Assembly: GCF_001696615.3 (NCBI RefSeq)
Contig: NZ_CP032279.1
Location: forward strand, 1,364,001-1,428,000
Origin: Acinetobacter sp. WCHAc010034
GTDB lineage: Bacteria > Pseudomonadota > Gammaproteobacteria > Pseudomonadales > Moraxellaceae
Length of the DNA: 64,000 bases
Reading direction: 5' to 3'
Shown: piece by piece, positions 10,103-17,669 of the stretch
Layout: every line of letters starts with the position of its first letter
Numbering within the stretch: position 1 is the stretch's first letter
Made by a program: the position numbers and the translations under genes
Notes under the pieces: generated by a model
The model's input: only the letters and a program-made list of their open reading frames with translations
What the model was told of the DNA's origin: nothing
The model's database searches: none

Positions 10103-10163
10103 AAAAAGCGCCTTTCCGGGTTAATGCCAGTCAGTTAAGCATTACCCTTCCGGGCGCTTTTTT
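10103..10163 (+). terminator. Long hairpin terminator containing a TGCCAGTCAG repeat
   Basis: Outer stem AAAAAGCGCC (10103-10112) / GGCGCTTTTT (10153-10162), inner stem GGGTTAATG / CATTACCC with one bulged base, and the sequence CCAGTCAGTTAAG in the loop. A T run follows. It can end the + gene, and by symmetry perhaps also the minus-strand gene at 10174-10386. The 19-base stretch 10121-10139 recurs exactly at 61868-61886. Confidence 0.75.
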
Positions 10164-10173
10164 AAGCGCCAAT

Positions 10174-10386
10174 TTAAGCCGTAATCAAATAATTAAAAGG
10201 CCTGATTTCTATCTGCACTTTATGCTCATCGGCATGCTGATTAATATAATGCTGCACCGCCACCACTTCCCCTTCCAATTGAGCATCAGGCCCGTACATA
10301 ATTTTGACCGACTCGCCAATTCGCGGAATCATTTCCAGCTTCACGCTGATCCGCGCCTGATTTACACCTGTAATTTCCGCAAGCAT
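10174..10386 (-). CDS. Hypothetical 70-aa protein
   Basis: A small protein, MLAEITGVNQARISVKLEMIP onward, with alternating beta-like hydrophobic segments (RISVKLEM, ESVKIMYG, EGEVVAVQHYI, KVQIEIRPF), suggesting a small beta-barrel. No signal peptide or membrane helix. The SD AGGA lies 9 bases before the ATG. It is the last of four same-strand genes (10174-12120), but with gaps of over 100 bp it may be separately expressed. Function unknown. Confidence 0.65.
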   Translation of the reverse strand: MLAEITGVNQARISVKLEMIPRIGESVKIMYGPDAQLEGEVVAVQHYINQHADEHKVQIEIRPFNYLITA

Positions 10387-10506
10387 CTTATCGTGTCCTT
10401 ATGATTGATCTTTTTATTTATTAAGCAGATAGACTTCACAGAATTAAAGCCGATTTATGTAACCAAGAAAACTTGCCGCCGGCGGATTCAATGCATTCTA
10501 TCCAGT

Positions 10507-11043
10507 TCAGGCATTAAGCTGCTGCAGGAATGCATCGATCTGTTTTTGACTCTTTAAATGAATCCAGCGGATATGCTGATATTCAGGCGCATTCATCATC
10601 CGCAAATACTTTTGCCGGTTTCTCCGGTGTGTTGTGATCATCCACCAGACAATAGAATCGCGCCCAAACATGCGCTGCAGGCTTTCCTGATTATTGGAGT
10701 TTTCCCATAAATTCTGCTTCGACCAGGCCCGCTGCACAGCGCGCTTGATGGAACGGTATAAATTTACCGGAAAGGGCAAGTCCAGCCAAATAACCGTATC
10801 AATTTCCGCCCATTTCACCGGAATGGCGCGGGTATAATTGCCATCTATCACATAGCCGGCTGCAGCCTTTGCCGCCTCAGACTCAATTTTGGCAAAAAAC
10901 ACCTCATCCGGGCATTCCTGCCAGTCATCCAGCCAAAACAGATTATCCAGCTCGATATAATGCAGGCCGAGCTTCGCCGCCAAGCTTCTGGAGAATGTTG
11001 ATTTTCCTGTGGCAGAAGTTCCCACAACATTGATTCTTTTCAT
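10507..11043 (-). CDS. P-loop nucleotide kinase-like protein
   Basis: 178 aa from MKRINVVG (GGA SD eight bases upstream; an ATG three codons earlier is possible). The Walker A motif GTSATGKST spans residues 8-16. It is followed by features of the adenylate kinase-like 'topology modulation' (FlaR-like) family: YIELDNLFW, then YVIDGNYTR, then IDTVIWLDLPF, which resembles a Walker B strand. A basic, Trp-rich C-terminal half (WWMITTHRRNRQKYLRMM) follows. It probably phosphorylates a nucleotide or small metabolite; the substrate cannot be told from sequence. It is downstream of the ParB-like and NADAR genes on the same strand, after a 111-bp gap. Confidence 0.8.
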   Translation of the reverse strand: MKRINVVGTSATGKSTFSRSLAAKLGLHYIELDNLFWLDDWQECPDEVFFAKIESEAAKAAAGYVIDGNYTRAIPVKWAEIDTVIWLDLPFPVNLYRSIKRAVQRAWSKQNLWENSNNQESLQRMFGRDSIVWWMITTHRRNRQKYLRMMNAPEYQHIRWIHLKSQKQIDAFLQQLNA

Positions 11044-11154
11044 TTCAGCCATCCGCAATACTGCCCTCAGAACGGGTTATCTTTATATCCGCATAATATG
11101 CATTATCGGCAATTTCCGTCATGCGCAATAGCAGCCATTCGCCCTGATCAAGGA

Positions 11155-11535
11155 TCAGCCATCTGCATAGTCCAGCTCATCCTCTGCGGTATTGATGAAA
11201 TCAGGCGCCGGTGTGTGCTCAAACTGCACTGCCAGAATATCTGCCCGCTTGAGCAAGCTGGCCTTGGCAGCGCGGTGCATCCCATCCATCACCCGGCCTT
11301 CTGCGCAGAGGATAATCGGATAGCTTAAATCTGCATTCTGAACCAGCTGAAAATGCGCAATAATCTGCTGTGTTGTTGGATGCTGGTCTGGAAACCAATA
11401 GGCTTCGTTCAGCTCTTGAATGCCTGCAAGCGCAACTTTCTTCACCGGAAAAGCCCGCGTCAGCTCAACGAGGCGGTGCACATCCCAAATATGGGTATCA
11501 TCCCCGGTTTTTCTAAAATGATATTGCCGGCGCAT
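11155..11535 (-). CDS. ParB-like fold protein of unknown function
   Basis: 126 aa. Conserved-looking segments are WDVHRLVEL, ELNEAYWF, PTTQQIIAHFQLVQ and YPIILCAEGRVMDGMHRAAKA. The last resembles the GxxxDGxHR motif of the ParB/sulfiredoxin-like superfamily, which in known members binds nucleotide. Only this single domain is present, with no DNA-binding HTH, so a chromosome-partition role is unlikely. I recall similar short proteins in other gamma-proteobacteria without assigned function. It follows the NADAR gene by 18 bp on the same strand, so the two are probably cotranscribed. Confidence 0.72.
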   Translation of the reverse strand: MRRQYHFRKTGDDTHIWDVHRLVELTRAFPVKKVALAGIQELNEAYWFPDQHPTTQQIIAHFQLVQNADLSYPIILCAEGRVMDGMHRAAKASLLKRADILAVQFEHTPAPDFINTAEDELDYADG

Positions 11536-11553
11536 ATCCCCCCCTTTAAAAGC

Positions 11554-12120
11554 TCAATGCGGCTGCGCCAAAAGCTGCGCTCTAACCTGCATTAGCGCAA
11601 AACCGAGCAGATTCAAGCCATGCCACTGCGCCGGGTCTTGAATATGCTCATGATCCTGCGCCATGCCGATGCCCCAAACCCGGTCTACCGGCGATGCCTC
11701 AACCAGAATGCGGTCATGCGTCGCCAGCAGAACAGCGCTTAATTCCAGATGCTGGGAAAATTTAGCAAGGTTCGCCTGCACTACAATTTCAAAGCGCTTT
11801 TCCCGCCACAGCTGTTCATCATAATTCCGCACTTTCCGGCCGAGCTGCTTCGCATCGTTCGGATGCTTCACCTGCAGGATTTGCGCAAAAGCCTCTTCAT
11901 CATTAAACAGCCTGGCTTTCTGCGCCATCATATAATGTTCTGCCGTAAGATACTTAGCACCATCCTGTTTAAATGGCGATGGAAACCACTGGCTAAAACA
12001 ACTTTTATCCACATGATTGTTTTGCTTTGGCGTATGTCCCCAGAAATATAAATATTTAAATTGATGACCTTGTTGGACTTGTTGAATTAAATCATTTAAA
12101 AATTGTTCGTCTTGCATCAT
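11554..12120 (-). CDS. NADAR domain protein (YbiA-like)
   Basis: 188 aa. NADAR signatures: YLYFWGHTP (about 24-32), SQWFPSPF (43-50), the TAEHYMMAQKARLF helix (58-71), and near the C-terminus SPVDRVWGIGM (about 145-155). Known NADAR proteins are N-glycosidases: YbiA/RibX-type members cleave reactive intermediates of riboflavin synthesis, and others have been reported to remove ADP-ribose from guanine in DNA. Which applies here cannot be read from the sequence, and no DarT-like ADP-ribosyltransferase is seen nearby. It is first in a probable two-gene unit with the ParB-like gene. Confidence 0.85.
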   Translation of the reverse strand: MMQDEQFLNDLIQQVQQGHQFKYLYFWGHTPKQNNHVDKSCFSQWFPSPFKQDGAKYLTAEHYMMAQKARLFNDEEAFAQILQVKHPNDAKQLGRKVRNYDEQLWREKRFEIVVQANLAKFSQHLELSAVLLATHDRILVEASPVDRVWGIGMAQDHEHIQDPAQWHGLNLLGFALMQVRAQLLAQPH

Positions 12121-12161
12121 CTATCTCTGATTATTATCTATTATTGAAAATCCAATTCACT

Positions 12162-12192
12162 AAAAATAAAAAAGACCGCTAAAAAGCGGCCT
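12162..12192 (-). terminator. Rho-independent terminator of rpmI-rplT
   Basis: On the minus strand GGCCGCT, TTTT loop, AGCGGTC, then TTTTTTATTTTT, beginning about 18 bases after the rplT stop. It isolates rplT from the downstream block of non-ribosomal genes. Confidence 0.9.
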
Positions 12193-12209
12193 TCTTTGAA
12201 TCTCTAAGC

Positions 12210-12569
12210 TTATGCAGCTAATGCGCCTTTAGCTTTTTCAGCTAAAGCAGCAAATGCAACTGCATCATGCATAGCGATGTCAGCAAGTACGCGACGGTCG
12301 ATGATCACTTGAGCTTTTTTCAAGCCATCGATCATGCGGCTGTACGACAAACCGTTTAAGCGTGCACCGGCATTGATACGTGCAATCCACAGAGCGCGGA
12401 ATTGACGTTTCTTTTGACGGCGGTCACGGTAAGCGTATTGACCTGCTTTGATTACCGCTTGGAACGCTACGCGATATACGCGTGAACGCGCGCCGTAGTA
12501 ACCTTTAGCACGGGCAAGAATTTTTTTATGACGGCGATGAGCCTGTACACCACGTTTTACACGAGCCAT
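12210..12569 (-). CDS. rplT: 50S ribosomal protein L20
   Basis: 119 aa, full length. L20 binds 23S rRNA early in 50S assembly and in E. coli represses its own operon by binding the rpmI leader. The basic N-terminal extension ([23 protein letters not shown]) and the globular domain with [18 protein letters not shown] are clear. It lies 11 bp after rpmI on the same strand. Confidence 0.98.
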   Translation of the reverse strand: MARVKRGVQAHRRHKKILARAKGYYGARSRVYRVAFQAVIKAGQYAYRDRRQKKRQFRALWIARINAGARLNGLSYSRMIDGLKKAQVIIDRRVLADIAMHDAVAFAALAEKAKGALAA

Positions 12570-12580
12570 TTATAATCTCC

Positions 12581-12775
12581 TTAGATGTATGGGCACATAC
12601 GGCGAACTGCAGCAACGTCACTTACGTGAACCATTACACAGCCGCGTAATTGACGGATACGCTTAGCAGATTTTTTGGTCAAAATGTGGCGTTTGAACGC
12701 TTGTTTACGCTTGAAACCGTTTGCAGTCGCTTTGAAACGTTTAGCTGCACCACGGCGAGTTTTTAACTTAGCCAT
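12581..12775 (-). CDS. rpmI: 50S ribosomal protein L35
   Basis: 64 aa from [15 protein letters not shown]; 15 upstream in-frame codons are not family-like, and the SD AGAGG lies just before the chosen ATG. A small basic protein of the large subunit. Normally it follows infC; here infC is 4.3 kb away beyond a terminator, so rpmI-rplT need their own promoter. TAGAAT (minus strand of 12848-12853) is a candidate -10, but the hexamer 17 bases upstream (TTTTGT) is a poor -35. Confidence 0.97.
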   Translation of the reverse strand: MAKLKTRRGAAKRFKATANGFKRKQAFKRHILTKKSAKRIRQLRGCVMVHVSDVAAVRRMCPYI

Positions 12776-13157
12776 AACAACCTCTTTAAACACCTGTTCG
12801 GAACGTCTGCACCATTGCAAAAACGACCTGCAGGTAAGGGAGCCGGTATTCTAATCCATCTCCGGTTAAAACAAAAGCATCATCGGAAATTAAAATCCAG
12901 CCGTGGCCGCTTCAGCGCTGTTTCCTATAGCCGCCGCACAATGATCCGGTCCGCGGCAGCGCCGGGGCCAATGCAAAGCATTGCTGCCGGCCATATCCGT
13001 GTCAGGCCAGCACAGCGCATTTGGCGCAGGCGCCGCCAAAGCTGCAGAAAAATAAGCATTATTTGCAGATTTAGACTTGCCAGTATTTTCAATTCAGGAA
13101 ATACTGCGCTTCAATATTGGCCAATGCTCCTCTTCGAGTGATTGAAGACCCTGCCCT
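12776..13157. other. Intergenic region between rpmI and the first TonB_C gene
   Basis: A 382-bp divergent gap. It should hold the rpmI-rplT promoter and leader on the minus side (candidate -10 at 12848-12853) and the promoter of the + strand TonB_C gene. The open frame at 12815-13141 (+) is basic and not protein-like, so I do not call it. Confidence 0.45.
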
Positions 13158-13898
13158 ATGAAAAAAATTCTGTGCCTATCTGTTCTGCTTGGCTTTCCGC
13201 TGAGCGCAGCCTACAGCGCACCGCCGAAAAAAGTCCATCAGCTGCCGGCGCAGAGCATTGATGTGCTGCCCGCGCATTTAACCACCCGCATTCAATGGGC
13301 CAAGTTTCCGCAGCCGAATTACAGCAATGAAGACCTGAATCAAAAGAGCCGCGCAGCCATTATCCGCGTATTTGCCGATGAAAACGGCAATGTGCAGGAA
13401 GCCACGGTCGAAGAAAGCACCGGCATTCAGAGGCTGGATCAGATGTTAGTGCGCGCGGTGGAAAAAGCCGAAGTGAAGCCGCATATTGAAGGCGGCAAGC
13501 CCGCGCCGCAAATCGGCTATCAGGCATTCAACCTGAAATTGACGGATAAAAATGCCGGAAACTGCGCCTATGAATTCAATTCAAAAGTTTGGCAGGCGCA
13601 GCAGAATGAAAAGCGGACAGCATTTCAGTATCTGCAGCAGCCTGCGCTTCAGCTTGATGCTGAACAGCTGAATGGCCACGACCGCACGGTGAAATTCAGC
13701 TTTAAGGCGGACAAGCATGGCGGCGTCAAAAAAATCAAGATCCGGCAGGGTTCAGGCATCTACGCGCTGGACCAGACAGTTGCGCAAGCGCTGTCCGGCA
13801 GCCAAATTTCGGTAAAACGCACAGCCCGCACCTTATGGCTGTATAAACAGTCCAGCTTTAAGGATGAAATTCAGTTCAAGCTGAACCGCTGCCCATAA
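13158..13898 (+). CDS. Periplasmic protein with two TonB C-terminal-like repeats (1)
   Basis: 246 aa with a signal peptide (MKKILCLSVLLGFPLSAAYSA). The mature part holds two copies of a TonB_C-like unit: one at about 68-127 with NVQEATVEESTGIQRLDQMLVRAVEKAEVKPH, and one at about 170-245 with IKIRQGSGIYALDQTVAQAL. Unlike true TonB it has no inner-membrane anchor helix and no proline-rich periplasm-spanning arm, so it probably does not energise transporters; it may bind a periplasmic or outer membrane partner. One Cys lies at the repeat junction (GNCAYEF) and one near the end (LNRCP), possibly a disulfide. The next gene is a paralogue 70 bp downstream. Confidence 0.78.
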   Translation: MKKILCLSVLLGFPLSAAYSAPPKKVHQLPAQSIDVLPAHLTTRIQWAKFPQPNYSNEDLNQKSRAAIIRVFADENGNVQEATVEESTGIQRLDQMLVRAVEKAEVKPHIEGGKPAPQIGYQAFNLKLTDKNAGNCAYEFNSKVWQAQQNEKRTAFQYLQQPALQLDAEQLNGHDRTVKFSFKADKHGGVKKIKIRQGSGIYALDQTVAQALSGSQISVKRTARTLWLYKQSSFKDEIQFKLNRCP

Positions 13899-13968
13899 GC
13901 CTTAAAATCCGCAAGATTGGCGCTGGGGATTTGATTCTTCCAGCGCACCTCCTCTTAAAAGAATAAGC

Positions 13969-14736
13969 ATGATGATAAATTGTATAAAAAAACAGCTTCT
14001 GACCGCATTGATCTTAGGCGCCGGCGCGCAGCTGCAGGCAGCTTCAGATCAGGCTGCGGCCGCCCAGCCTCAGCCTAAGCAGGTCAATATCGGCACTTCG
14101 GCGGGCCTCAGCTGGAGCCGGCCGCCCCGCGTGCGCATTATGCCGGGCGATCTGGAAGGCAAGCCAAGAAACGTGATTGCCGCAATTGAAGCCGATACTG
14201 CGGGCCAAATCACCAATGTGCGCATCCAGCAAAGTTCCGGCTTGCCGGACTTGGATGAAATGGTCATCAGGGCCATAAAGCTGGCCCGCTTTAGGCCTTA
14301 TGCTGAAAATGGCGTGCGCTATCCGGTGAAAGTTAGCCAGCCTTTCTTATTTGAAGCCAATGATTATTCCAGTACGCAAAAATCCAGAAAGCCGCAGCCT
14401 TATGTCTGCCGCTACATCTTTAAATCGGAAAATATCAAGAAACAACTGGCCCATCAGCCCGTTCCGTTCCAATATCAGCAGCTGCCGAAGCTTGCCTTGG
14501 CCATGCCCCTGCTGGAGGGTGCAGACCGTGAAGTGCGCTTTGCATTTAAAGTGGCCAGAAATGCGCAGATTTCCGGCATAAGAATCAGCCAAAGCTCCGG
14601 CATTGCAGAGATCGATCAAATGGTCATCGGCGCCCTGCAGGATGCGCGGATTGATGCGCCCCGGCATTTCCTGCAGTGGGGGAAATTAAGCTTTGAAGAC
14701 CGCATTATTTTTAAATTATCGGATTGCCCGCAATGA
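13969..14736 (+). CDS. Periplasmic protein with two TonB C-terminal-like repeats (2)
   Basis: 255 aa and a paralogue of the gene before it: signal peptide (to about AQLQA), first TonB_C-like unit at about 60-125 with NVRIQQSSGLPDLDEMVIRAIKLARFRPY, then a second with GIRISQSSGIAEIDQMVIGALQDARI. The same two Cys positions recur (PYVCRY and SDCPQ). No membrane anchor or Pro-rich arm. The pair looks like a tandem duplication with moderate divergence. The exact start (ATG 13969 or the next codon) is uncertain. Function unknown; a periplasmic adaptor role is inference. Confidence 0.78.
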   Translation: MMINCIKKQLLTALILGAGAQLQAASDQAAAAQPQPKQVNIGTSAGLSWSRPPRVRIMPGDLEGKPRNVIAAIEADTAGQITNVRIQQSSGLPDLDEMVIRAIKLARFRPYAENGVRYPVKVSQPFLFEANDYSSTQKSRKPQPYVCRYIFKSENIKKQLAHQPVPFQYQQLPKLALAMPLLEGADREVRFAFKVARNAQISGIRISQSSGIAEIDQMVIGALQDARIDAPRHFLQWGKLSFEDRIIFKLSDCPQ

Positions 14737-14833
14737 ATGCCTGCAGAGCGCCCGTCCTGGACAGCGCTTCAGCAGAAAACCGCTGCGCCGGCCGGGAGCG
14801 CCCATAAAGCGATTATTTTGACGGCGCGAAGCC

Positions 14834-15262
14834 TTAAATCAGCCCAAGAAACAGCAGGTAAATGCAAAGATAGCGCCCGATTTTCGCAATGCTCACCATC
14901 AGCAGAAAGCGCGGAAAATTTTCTTTCAGCAGGCCGGCAATCAGGGTAATCGGGTCGCCGATAACCGGAACCCAGCTCAGCAAGAGTGACCAGAAGCCGT
15001 ATTTCCGGTAAATCCCCTGCGCCTGCTGCATTTTGCCCGCCGAAACGGGAAACCACTTTTTATCCTTATAGTGTTCTACTTTCAGGCCCAGCCACCAGTT
15101 CACGCAGGAGCCGAGAATATTGCCCAAACTGGCGGCCGCAATCAGCATCCCCGCCGCATGGCTGCCCTGCATCAGCAGGCCCAGCAATACCGCTTCCGAC
15201 TGCAAAGGCAGCAGGGTGGCCGCGCCGAATGCAGACAGGAACAGCAGCAGAAGCGCGGTCAT
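14834..15262 (-). CDS. YqaA-type DedA family membrane protein
   Basis: 142 aa, short and hydrophobic. It matches the YqaA branch of the SNARE-associated/DedA superfamily: FLSAFGAATLLPLQSEAVLLGLL at the start, an N/G-rich LGNILGSCVNWWLG segment, and LSWVPVIGDPITLIAGLL, with a G-D-P motif typical of the re-entrant loop. DedA-type proteins act in lipid transport across the inner membrane; a specific role for YqaA is not established. It begins 7 bp after the stop of the small membrane protein gene, so the two are probably cotranscribed. Confidence 0.88.
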   Translation of the reverse strand: MTALLLLFLSAFGAATLLPLQSEAVLLGLLMQGSHAAGMLIAAASLGNILGSCVNWWLGLKVEHYKDKKWFPVSAGKMQQAQGIYRKYGFWSLLLSWVPVIGDPITLIAGLLKENFPRFLLMVSIAKIGRYLCIYLLFLGLI

Positions 15263-15269
15263 TTAAAGG

Positions 15270-15554
15270 TTACAGCCCCAGCTGCTTTTTGGTCTTGCGG
15301 TATTCTGTACTCGACCAGAAAATCATCACGGCAAGGGCTAAAATGCGCGACCAGGTATAGCGCGAAGCAACCGGCTGCAGGATTTCCCGCAGCGCCGCCT
15401 GATCCTGAGTCTGGGCTGCTTCCGCAAGCTTTTGAATATGCACCGCCTCCACAATAAACAGCATCAGGCATGCAGCGATGCCGGCAATCAGCGCAAAATA
15501 CACGCGCGGGTTATTTTCGACAATTCTGGTTAAATTTAAAAAAAATGCTTTCAT
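15270..15554 (-). CDS. Small membrane protein of unknown function
   Basis: 94 aa from MKAFFLNLTRIVENN; alternative starts lie 3 and 8 codons upstream, but they run into the T tract of the preceding terminator. Two hydrophobic segments are seen: YFALIAGIAACLMLFIVEAV and WSRILALAVMIFWSS, with a charged loop between (KLAEAAQTQDQAALREIL). The C-terminus is basic (EYRKTKKQLGL). No family recognised. It is placed directly before the YqaA gene. Confidence 0.65.
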   Translation of the reverse strand: MKAFFLNLTRIVENNPRVYFALIAGIAACLMLFIVEAVHIQKLAEAAQTQDQAALREILQPVASRYTWSRILALAVMIFWSSTEYRKTKKQLGL

Positions 15555-15566
15555 CCATCCCATCCA

Positions 15567-15597
15567 ATAAAAAACCACCGCAGCATTGGGTGGTTTT
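15567..15597 (-). terminator. Rho-independent terminator of the GST gene
   Basis: On the minus strand AAAACCACC, a 9-base loop, GGTGGTTTT and more T. It ends transcription of the glutathione S-transferase gene and lies directly before the start of the small membrane protein. Confidence 0.8.
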
Positions 15598-15643
15598 CAT
15601 TCATTCTTGCCCGCATCTTAGCATAACTGGGCAGCGGCGCAAT

Positions 15644-16264
15644 TCATCCGACCTTTATCGCTAAAGCTTTCTGCACGGCAGGGCGCGCCGTCAGGCGCTC
15701 CACATATTCTTTGACATAAGGATAGTCTTCCAGCTGAATCTGCTGCCATTCATAGCGCAGGATCCACGGCAGAATCGCCATATCGGCAATCGAATAGCCA
15801 CCCGCCACATACTTTTGCCCGATCAGCTGATTGTTCAGTACTTTATACAGGCGCTTGGTTTCATTGACATAGCGTTCGGTGGCATAAGGAATGCGTTCCG
15901 GCGCAAAGCGGCTGAAATGATGATTCTGCCCCAGCATTGGCCCCAAGCCGCCCATTTGCCACATCAGCCACTGCTCAACCTCAACCCGCTCAAACTCATC
16001 CTCAGGATAAAACAGGCCGGTCTTGCGCCCCAGATACTGCAGGATGGCGCCCGACTCAAAAACCGAAATCGGCTCGCCGCGCGGGCCGTCCTGATCAACA
16101 ATGGCGGGAATTTTATTGTTCGGCGATATTCTTAAAAAATCCGGCTGAAACTGATCATTTTCTAAAATATTGACCGGAAAAATCTGGTAATCCAGGCTCA
16201 TTTCTTCCAGGGCAATGGTAATTTTATGCCCGTTGGGCGTGCCCCAATAATACAAATCAATCAT
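15644..16264 (-). CDS. Glutathione S-transferase family protein, YfcG/YghU-like
   Basis: 206 aa. The N-terminal thioredoxin-fold domain opens MIDLYYWGTPNGHKITIALEE and has the SPNNKIPAIVD loop with its cis-Pro (about 48-57) and ESGAILQYLG, which binds the gamma-glutamyl group. The helical C-terminal domain follows with GGYSIADMAILPW. The TPNGHK active-site segment with Asn in place of catalytic Tyr/Ser, and the FAPERIPYATERY segment, match the Nu-class YfcG/YghU group, whose members show disulfide reductase activity with glutathione. Single-gene unit with its own terminator. Confidence 0.88.
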   Translation of the reverse strand: MIDLYYWGTPNGHKITIALEEMSLDYQIFPVNILENDQFQPDFLRISPNNKIPAIVDQDGPRGEPISVFESGAILQYLGRKTGLFYPEDEFERVEVEQWLMWQMGGLGPMLGQNHHFSRFAPERIPYATERYVNETKRLYKVLNNQLIGQKYVAGGYSIADMAILPWILRYEWQQIQLEDYPYVKEYVERLTARPAVQKALAIKVG

Positions 16265-16587
16265 GTGGAGATCCTGCTGCTTTTCTCGTTTTAGTGCACA
16301 TTGCCGAGTTTTATTACCGTTTATAGCATGATTTCAGCGAGGAAACATTAAGTTAAGCTGAAATTGCACTGCTGAAACCTGAATGGCAGCTCTTGTATTT
16401 TCAGCATAATTATCGTTATGGGATAATTTCAACTGAAATGCATTTTATCTCTTGAATTTTTCCCCAGCATACCGATATTAAAAGTACAGCAATGATCAGC
16501 CGGTCTTGCTGCAGCTGCCGTCAATGCAAAGATGGCAGCCTAAGTTTCTTATTTATACAACTTTGCTGAACGCAGGAGGTTCTATCA
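16265..16587. other. Divergent intergenic region between GST and the small heat-shock gene
   Basis: 323 bp, A+T-rich, containing the start signals of both divergent genes. A sigma32-like promoter toward the heat-shock gene is listed separately. No open frame of interest. Confidence 0.5.
16451..16478 (+). promoter_or_regulatory. Candidate heat-shock (sigma32) promoter
   Basis: CTTGAA (16451-16456), 14 bases, ACCGATAT (16471-16478), which matches the sigma32 pattern CTTGAA-N13..15-CCCCATnT in 12 of 14 positions. It is about 110 bases upstream of the Hsp20 gene, as expected for a heat-shock chaperone. Prediction by eye. Confidence 0.5.
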
Positions 16588-17043
16588 ATGAGTAATTTAA
16601 GCTTAAGCCCGCTATTCCGCCGCAGCATCGGCTTTGACCGTTTAAACGATCTGTTTGACTACGCCATGCAGAGCGAAACGCCGAACTATCCGGCATACAA
16701 TATTGAAAAAACCGGCGACAATGAATACCGCATTGTGGTTTCCGCCGCCGGCTTTGCGGAAGATGAGCTGGCGATTAATCTGGAAAATCAGCTGCTGACA
16801 ATTTCCGGCAAGCACGCCGAGCAGGCCGATGACAGCACCGCCGAATATCTGCATAAAGGCATTGCGCGCCGTTCATTCAAACTGTCGCTGCGCCTGGATG
16901 AGCATATTGAAGTGCAGCGCGCCGACTACACCAACGGCTTATTGAAAATTGAGCTGCAGCGGATTGTTCCGGAAGAAAAGCTGCCACGCCAGATTCCAAT
17001 TGGCCGCAAGGCGGAGCCGGCTGAATCTTCTCAGGCTGAATAG
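16588..17043 (+). CDS. Small heat-shock protein (Hsp20/IbpA-like)
   Basis: 151 aa. An ATP-independent holdase that binds unfolding proteins during heat or oxidative stress. The N-terminal segment (SPLFRRSIGFDRLNDLFDYAM) matches IbpA/IbpB. The alpha-crystallin domain spans about 37-128, with YNIEKTGDNEYRIVVSAAGF, the beta-strand GKHAEQ, YLHKGIARRSFKLSLRL and GLLKIELQR. The C-terminal extension carries an IPI motif (RQIPIG) that docks into neighbouring subunits. A perfect AGGAGG SD precedes the ATG. It sits between GST and infC, and ends at a symmetric terminator shared with infC. Confidence 0.95.
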   Translation: MSNLSLSPLFRRSIGFDRLNDLFDYAMQSETPNYPAYNIEKTGDNEYRIVVSAAGFAEDELAINLENQLLTISGKHAEQADDSTAEYLHKGIARRSFKLSLRLDEHIEVQRADYTNGLLKIELQRIVPEEKLPRQIPIGRKAEPAESSQAE

Positions 17044-17067
17044 CCGGCCGGCAGAAATCTCAGGCAT

Positions 17068-17098
17068 AAAAAAGCGCTGCCAATGCAGCGCTTTTTTT
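17068..17098. terminator. Bidirectional terminator between hsp20 and infC
   Basis: AAAAAAGCGCTGC, CAAT loop, GCAGCGCTTTTTTT: symmetric A and T runs serve both the + strand hsp20 gene and the minus strand infC gene. It cuts infC off from rpmI. Confidence 0.92.
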
Positions 17099-17115
17099 CA
17101 TCAAGCGGGAGATGC

Positions 17116-17664
17116 TTACTTGCGTTTTTTAGGACCCAGCAGCATGCCCATTTGACGGCCTTCCATTTTCGGCGTCTGTTCAACTACGCCGCATTCAGCC
17201 ACATCTGCTTCAATCTTCTGCAATTGAGCCAGACCCAGCTGCTGGTGAGCCATTTCACGACCGCGGAAACGCAGGGTGATTTTCACCTTGTTGCCTTCTT
17301 CAAGGAACTTGATGATGGCGCGCAGCTTCACGTTGTAGTCACCGACATCTGTACCCGGGCGCAGCTTGATTTCCTTCACCTGTACTTGATGCTGTTTTTT
17401 CTTCGCTTCCTTCTGCTTTTGCTTCAGATCAAACAAATGCTTATTGAAGTCCATGATTTTACAAACCGGCGGCTCAGCATTGGCTACAATCTCAACCAGG
17501 TCAAGTTCAACCTGCTCAGCTGCGCGCAAGGCATCAGTTAAGCTTACAATGCCTTTCTGCTCGCCATTTTCGTCAACAAGACGGACTTCTTTTGCACGAA
17601 TTTCATCATTCAAGGCAGGACGGTTAGATTTTCCGCCCTGTTGATTACGGTCAGGCTGTTTAAT
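17116..17664 (-). CDS. infC: Translation initiation factor IF-3, ATT start
   Basis: 182 aa when started at ATT 17664-17662 ([29 protein letters not shown]). The TTG at 17613 would remove the usual N-terminal segment. The GGAG SD lies 8 bases upstream, inside the last codons of thrS, whose stop is 5 bases before. IF-3 binds 30S, prevents subunit joining and rejects non-canonical start codons; an ATT start is the basis of its autoregulation in E. coli. The N-domain (to about 85), a lysine-rich linker ([11 protein letters not shown]) and the C-domain ([30 protein letters not shown]) are all present. Confidence 0.94.
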   Translation of the reverse strand: MKQPDRNQQGGKSNRPALNDEIRAKEVRLVDENGEQKGIVSLTDALRAAEQVELDLVEIVANAEPPVCKIMDFNKHLFDLKQKQKEAKKKQHQVQVKEIKLRPGTDVGDYNVKLRAIIKFLEEGNKVKITLRFRGREMAHQQLGLAQLQKIEADVAECGVVEQTPKMEGRQMGMLLGPKKRK

Positions 17665-17669
17665 CGCTT

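Noticed and set aside
11155..12120. DarT/DarG-like toxin-antitoxin role for the NADAR pair
   Set aside because: No ADP-ribosyltransferase motif is seen in the neighbours; ParB-like fold only.
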